A DNA stretch of 6,285 nt, taken from positions 1-6,285 of the forward strand of contig JABEVA010000212.1 of assembly GCA_013044065.1 (NCBI GenBank). The letters run 5' to 3'. Shown here one piece after another: positions 4,201-6,285 of the stretch; within the stretch, counting starts at the first letter, position 1; each line of letters opens with the position of its first letter. Made by a program: the position numbers and the translations under genes. The notes under the pieces are model-generated. The model did not search any database. It was not told where the DNA came from and saw only the letters and a list, made by a program, of their open reading frames with translations. This stretch comes from Phycisphaerae bacterium. Lineage in GTDB: Bacteria > Planctomycetota > Phycisphaerae > WQYP01.

Positions 4201-6285
4201 ATGGGTCTGATTTGGCTTCATCCTTGGCGGCTGATCATGGCCGTGGCCGTGGCGCTGCTGCTGACGGTTTTGCTGGTGCGCAGCCGTCGGATGACGTGGC
4301 GATGGAAGCTCCGCTGTCTCGTTTGGCCGGCGCTGGCGACGATGTTCTGGGCCGGCGCGGCGGCGGAGCCTTTTTTACAAGTTGCGCCGCGGACCGACCA
4401 TATCGTGGCCCTGCTGGATTTGTCCGCCGGAGCGCGCACCGCCCCCTGGCAAAACCCACAATGGCTGTGGACGTTTTTGGGCCGGCATCTGCCGGCCGCC
4501 ATGCGGGTTACGGTGGTGGGCTTTGGCACGCAATGTCAGGTGCTGCGGCGTGACGTGCCGCTGGACAATCCCGGTGCCTGGCCGAAAGCCTGGGCGGTGC
4601 GGTCGCTGTCTCATGCGGTGTTTTCGCGGGCCTTGGCCTGGAACAGGTCCGGGTTAGCGCACGCACCCCGCTGGCTTTTCACCGCGGGGCTGGCCCCCTG
4701 GCCAAGGTTGAAGCTGACAAGCTTGCCGTTTACGGTGGCGCTGACCCTCGTGCGACCCACCATGGTGGATGCCGGCATAACCAACCTGCGGGCTTTGCCC
4801 AGCGCCACGGGTGTCACCCTGGTGGGCACGGTTCGCTGCACCGGTAAGGCCCAGGTGATGCTGCAAGCTTACCGCAACGGTCTACGTATTGCTGATCAAC
4901 TACTCACGTTTACCCAGGCGGGCGTGCGCCGGGTGCGCATCGAGGATATTCCGCCCGACGACCATCAGACATTGGATTACCGCGTGAAATTGGTCGGTGC
5001 CGACCCTTGGCCGCAAGACAATCAGGCCGCCATCTTGCTAGCACCGGCGCATCCTGAGTCGGTGTTGATCGTGACGCGTCACCCCGGGAATTGGCTTGTG
5101 GCCATGGGGCCACGGCATTGGCGTGTCGTAGGCCCAGGCGCATTTCCGAGCACCCCGCGGCGGTTGCAACGTTATCAGATGGTGGTGTTAAGCAACATCC
5201 CGCAGGCGCTCTTGCCGCCGCGCGCCGCCGCGATCCTGGGCGACTTTGTCCGCCATACCGGAGGTGGGCTGTTGATAGCGGGTTCCTGCTGTGCGTTTGG
5301 GCCGGGAGGATATGCCCTGCGGTGGCGGGTTGGCACTAGCGGCCGCCCGGAGACCACACTGGAAAGTTTATCGCCACTGGCTAGCGTGCCGCCCAACCGC
5401 AAGCCCGTGCGCGTGATATTCCTCATTGATGAGAGTGGATCCATGATCGATCATGTCCCGGGTACCGCCGGCCAGAGTGAATTTAACGTCGCTACCCATG
5501 CCGTACTCAATGCCGTGGCGGCACTGCATAAGACCGACCGTGTAAAGATTTTTGCATTCAACGGCCAGACCAGACTGCTGCTGAGCGCAACGGTGGGCGC
5601 GATCCGGAGAAAAATTGTTTCCCGCCTTTCCGCGATCGTACCGACCGGTGCCACCAACCCGGATTCCGCTCTGCCGGCATTAAAAAAAGTGCTGCGGTCC
5701 GGAGACATTTTAATTGTGCTTACCGACGGGCGCATTGCCAAAATGAACGTGCCGGCCTGGACGCGACTTATTCTCTCGCGGCACATCAAGCTGGTGGTTG
5801 TGGCCCCGCTTGCCCCAAATTCGCTGCTGACCCACGTGGCGGCGGCCACCGGGGCCTTGCGGTTTTCCACGCATCAATTTCGGCGTTGGCCGGCGATGTT
5901 GCGCACGGCTCTGCAGCGGGAACTGGCGGGAAAGGCCCGAACCACGGCCTTATCCTGGCACGAAGAGCAAGGACCTTTGGCCGGTATAACTCATGCTTGG
6001 ATTGAGGTATATCAAAAGGCGGGGGCCAAATTGCTCGCTGGGGCCATCCACGGAAATCATCCGCTGGCGGCGGTTTGGCGGCTGGGGCTGGGGCATGTGG
6101 CAGCACTGGCTTTCTCGGAAAAATCGGTGGCCTATCGGCATTTGCTCCAGCGGATTCTCCAAGCCATTGTCCCGCCGCCGGGAAATTCCGACTTTGTGTT
6201 AAGCCAGCGTAGGATGGGCCGGATCTGGCGGGTACGGGTGCTGGCTCGAAACGCCCGGGGCTTTATCAACGGTGCCGATCTATCC
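4201..6285 (+). CDS. Membrane-anchored VWA / glutamine-amidotransferase-like domain protein (C-terminus beyond window)
   Basis: The frame stays open for 695 codons to the right edge. Two N-terminal membrane segments (about 5-26 and 38-55, ending AEPFLQ) resemble BatA-type proteins. Residues 66-165 look like a degenerate VWA domain: DLS (73-75) is kept, but the later TDG-type motif reads TAG (161-163). A beta-rich region follows (about 175-280), then a class I glutamine-amidotransferase-like fold (about 286-371; GGGLLIAG at 354-361, FGPGGY at 366-371). A second VWA domain (about 401-560) has a complete MIDAS: D410-x-S412-x-S414, T485 in GATN, D509 in TDG. The segment PLAAVWRLGLGHVAA (621-635) is typical of this family. 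Such proteins are common in planctomycetes, often near MoxR ATPase genes; their role is unclear, perhaps metal-dependent protein binding at the envelope. The in-frame ATG at 4165 would add 12 residues (a GGAAGG lies 14 nt upstream of it), but MGLIWLHPW matches the family N-terminus better. Confidence 0.85.
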   Translation, partial: MGLIWLHPWRLIMAVAVALLLTVLLVRSRRMTWRWKLRCLVWPALATMFWAGAAAEPFLQVAPRTDHIVALLDLSAGARTAPWQNPQWLWTFLGRHLPAAMRVTVVGFGTQCQVLRRDVPLDNPGAWPKAWAVRSLSHAVFSRALAWNRSGLAHAPRWLFTAGLAPWPRLKLTSLPFTVALTLVRPTMVDAGITNLRALPSATGVTLVGTVRCTGKAQVMLQAYRNGLRIADQLLTFTQAGVRRVRIEDIPPDDHQTLDYRVKLVGADPWPQDNQAAILLAPAHPESVLIVTRHPGNWLVAMGPRHWRVVGPGAFPSTPRRLQRYQMVVLSNIPQALLPPRAAAILGDFVRHTGGGLLIAGSCCAFGPGGYALRWRVGTSGRPETTLESLSPLASVPPNRKPVRVIFLIDESGSMIDHVPGTAGQSEFNVATHAVLNAVAALHKTDRVKIFAFNGQTRLLLSATVGAIRRKIVSRLSAIVPTGATNPDSALPALKKVLRSGDILIVLTDGRIAKMNVPAWTRLILSRHIKLVVVAPLAPNSLLTHVAAATGALRFSTHQFRRWPAMLRTALQRELAGKARTTALSWHEEQGPLAGITHAWIEVYQKAGAKLLAGAIHGNHPLAAVWRLGLGHVAALAFSEKSVAYRHLLQRILQAIVPPPGNSDFVLSQRRMGRIWRVRVLARNARGFINGADLS

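Noticed and set aside
3933..4202. 89-codon minus-strand open frame whose ATG overlaps the VWA start
   Set aside because: It is low-complexity and polar, reads through the 9-10 nt repeat tract, and looks like the spurious small proteins translated from dispersed repeats.
4812..4821. TGTCACCCTG, an exact match to the core of the IS-like tandem repeat
   Set aside because: It lies in frame inside the VWA coding sequence (codons GGT GTC ACC CTG) without the rest of the 22-nt repeat; a 10-base chance match.
5451..5870. 139-codon minus-strand open frame
   Set aside because: It is antisense to the second VWA domain, whose MIDAS residues are intact on the plus strand.
1..6285. A coordinated multi-gene system such as a defence island
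   Set aside because: The three genes belong to unrelated processes, are on opposing strands, and share no operon or regulatory signal that I can see.

Overview
The window carries three protein-coding genes and one crowded non-coding region. The DNA is moderately GC-rich. The mixture of a MoxR/BatA-style protein with VWA and glutamine-amidotransferase-like domains, a large unassigned six-hairpin glycosidase, and repeat-laden intergenic DNA suggests a planctomycete or a relative (Planctomycetota/PVC group). That is an inference from gene content; no rRNA or other lineage marker is present.

Layout. Positions 1-971 (minus strand) hold the first 323 codons of rarA (mgsA), a AAA+ ATPase acting at stalled replication forks; its C-terminus lies beyond the left edge. 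A 60-bp gap (972-1031) follows, containing a consensus -10 hexamer and a good Shine-Dalgarno site for rarA. Positions 1032-3488 (minus strand) hold a complete 818-residue, apparently cytoplasmic (alpha/alpha)6-barrel glycosidase of unassigned specificity. Positions 3489-4200 are a 712-bp divergent intergenic region with no believable gene. Positions 4201-6285 (plus strand) hold the first 695 codons of a membrane-anchored VWA protein that runs off the right edge.

The intergenic region is the least ordinary part. From left to right it contains: a sigma70-like promoter for the glycosidase; a two-copy 26-bp-period repeat resembling a solitary insertion-sequence end; a GC-rich hairpin; an approximately 170-bp element with long imperfect inverted repeats flanked by TAA (MITE-like); a 12-bp perfect palindrome; a strand-biased tract with a 9-10 nt period; two further short hairpins; and a possible leaderless promoter for the VWA gene. 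It reads as a mosaic of decayed mobile or dispersed repeats between two divergent genes.

No functional link among the three genes is evident: DNA repair/replication, carbohydrate processing, and an envelope VWA protein. I see no convincing new defence, mobile or biosynthetic system. The best leads are the inverted-repeat element, the other repeats beside it, the unassigned glycosidase, and the degenerate first VWA domain of the rightmost protein.
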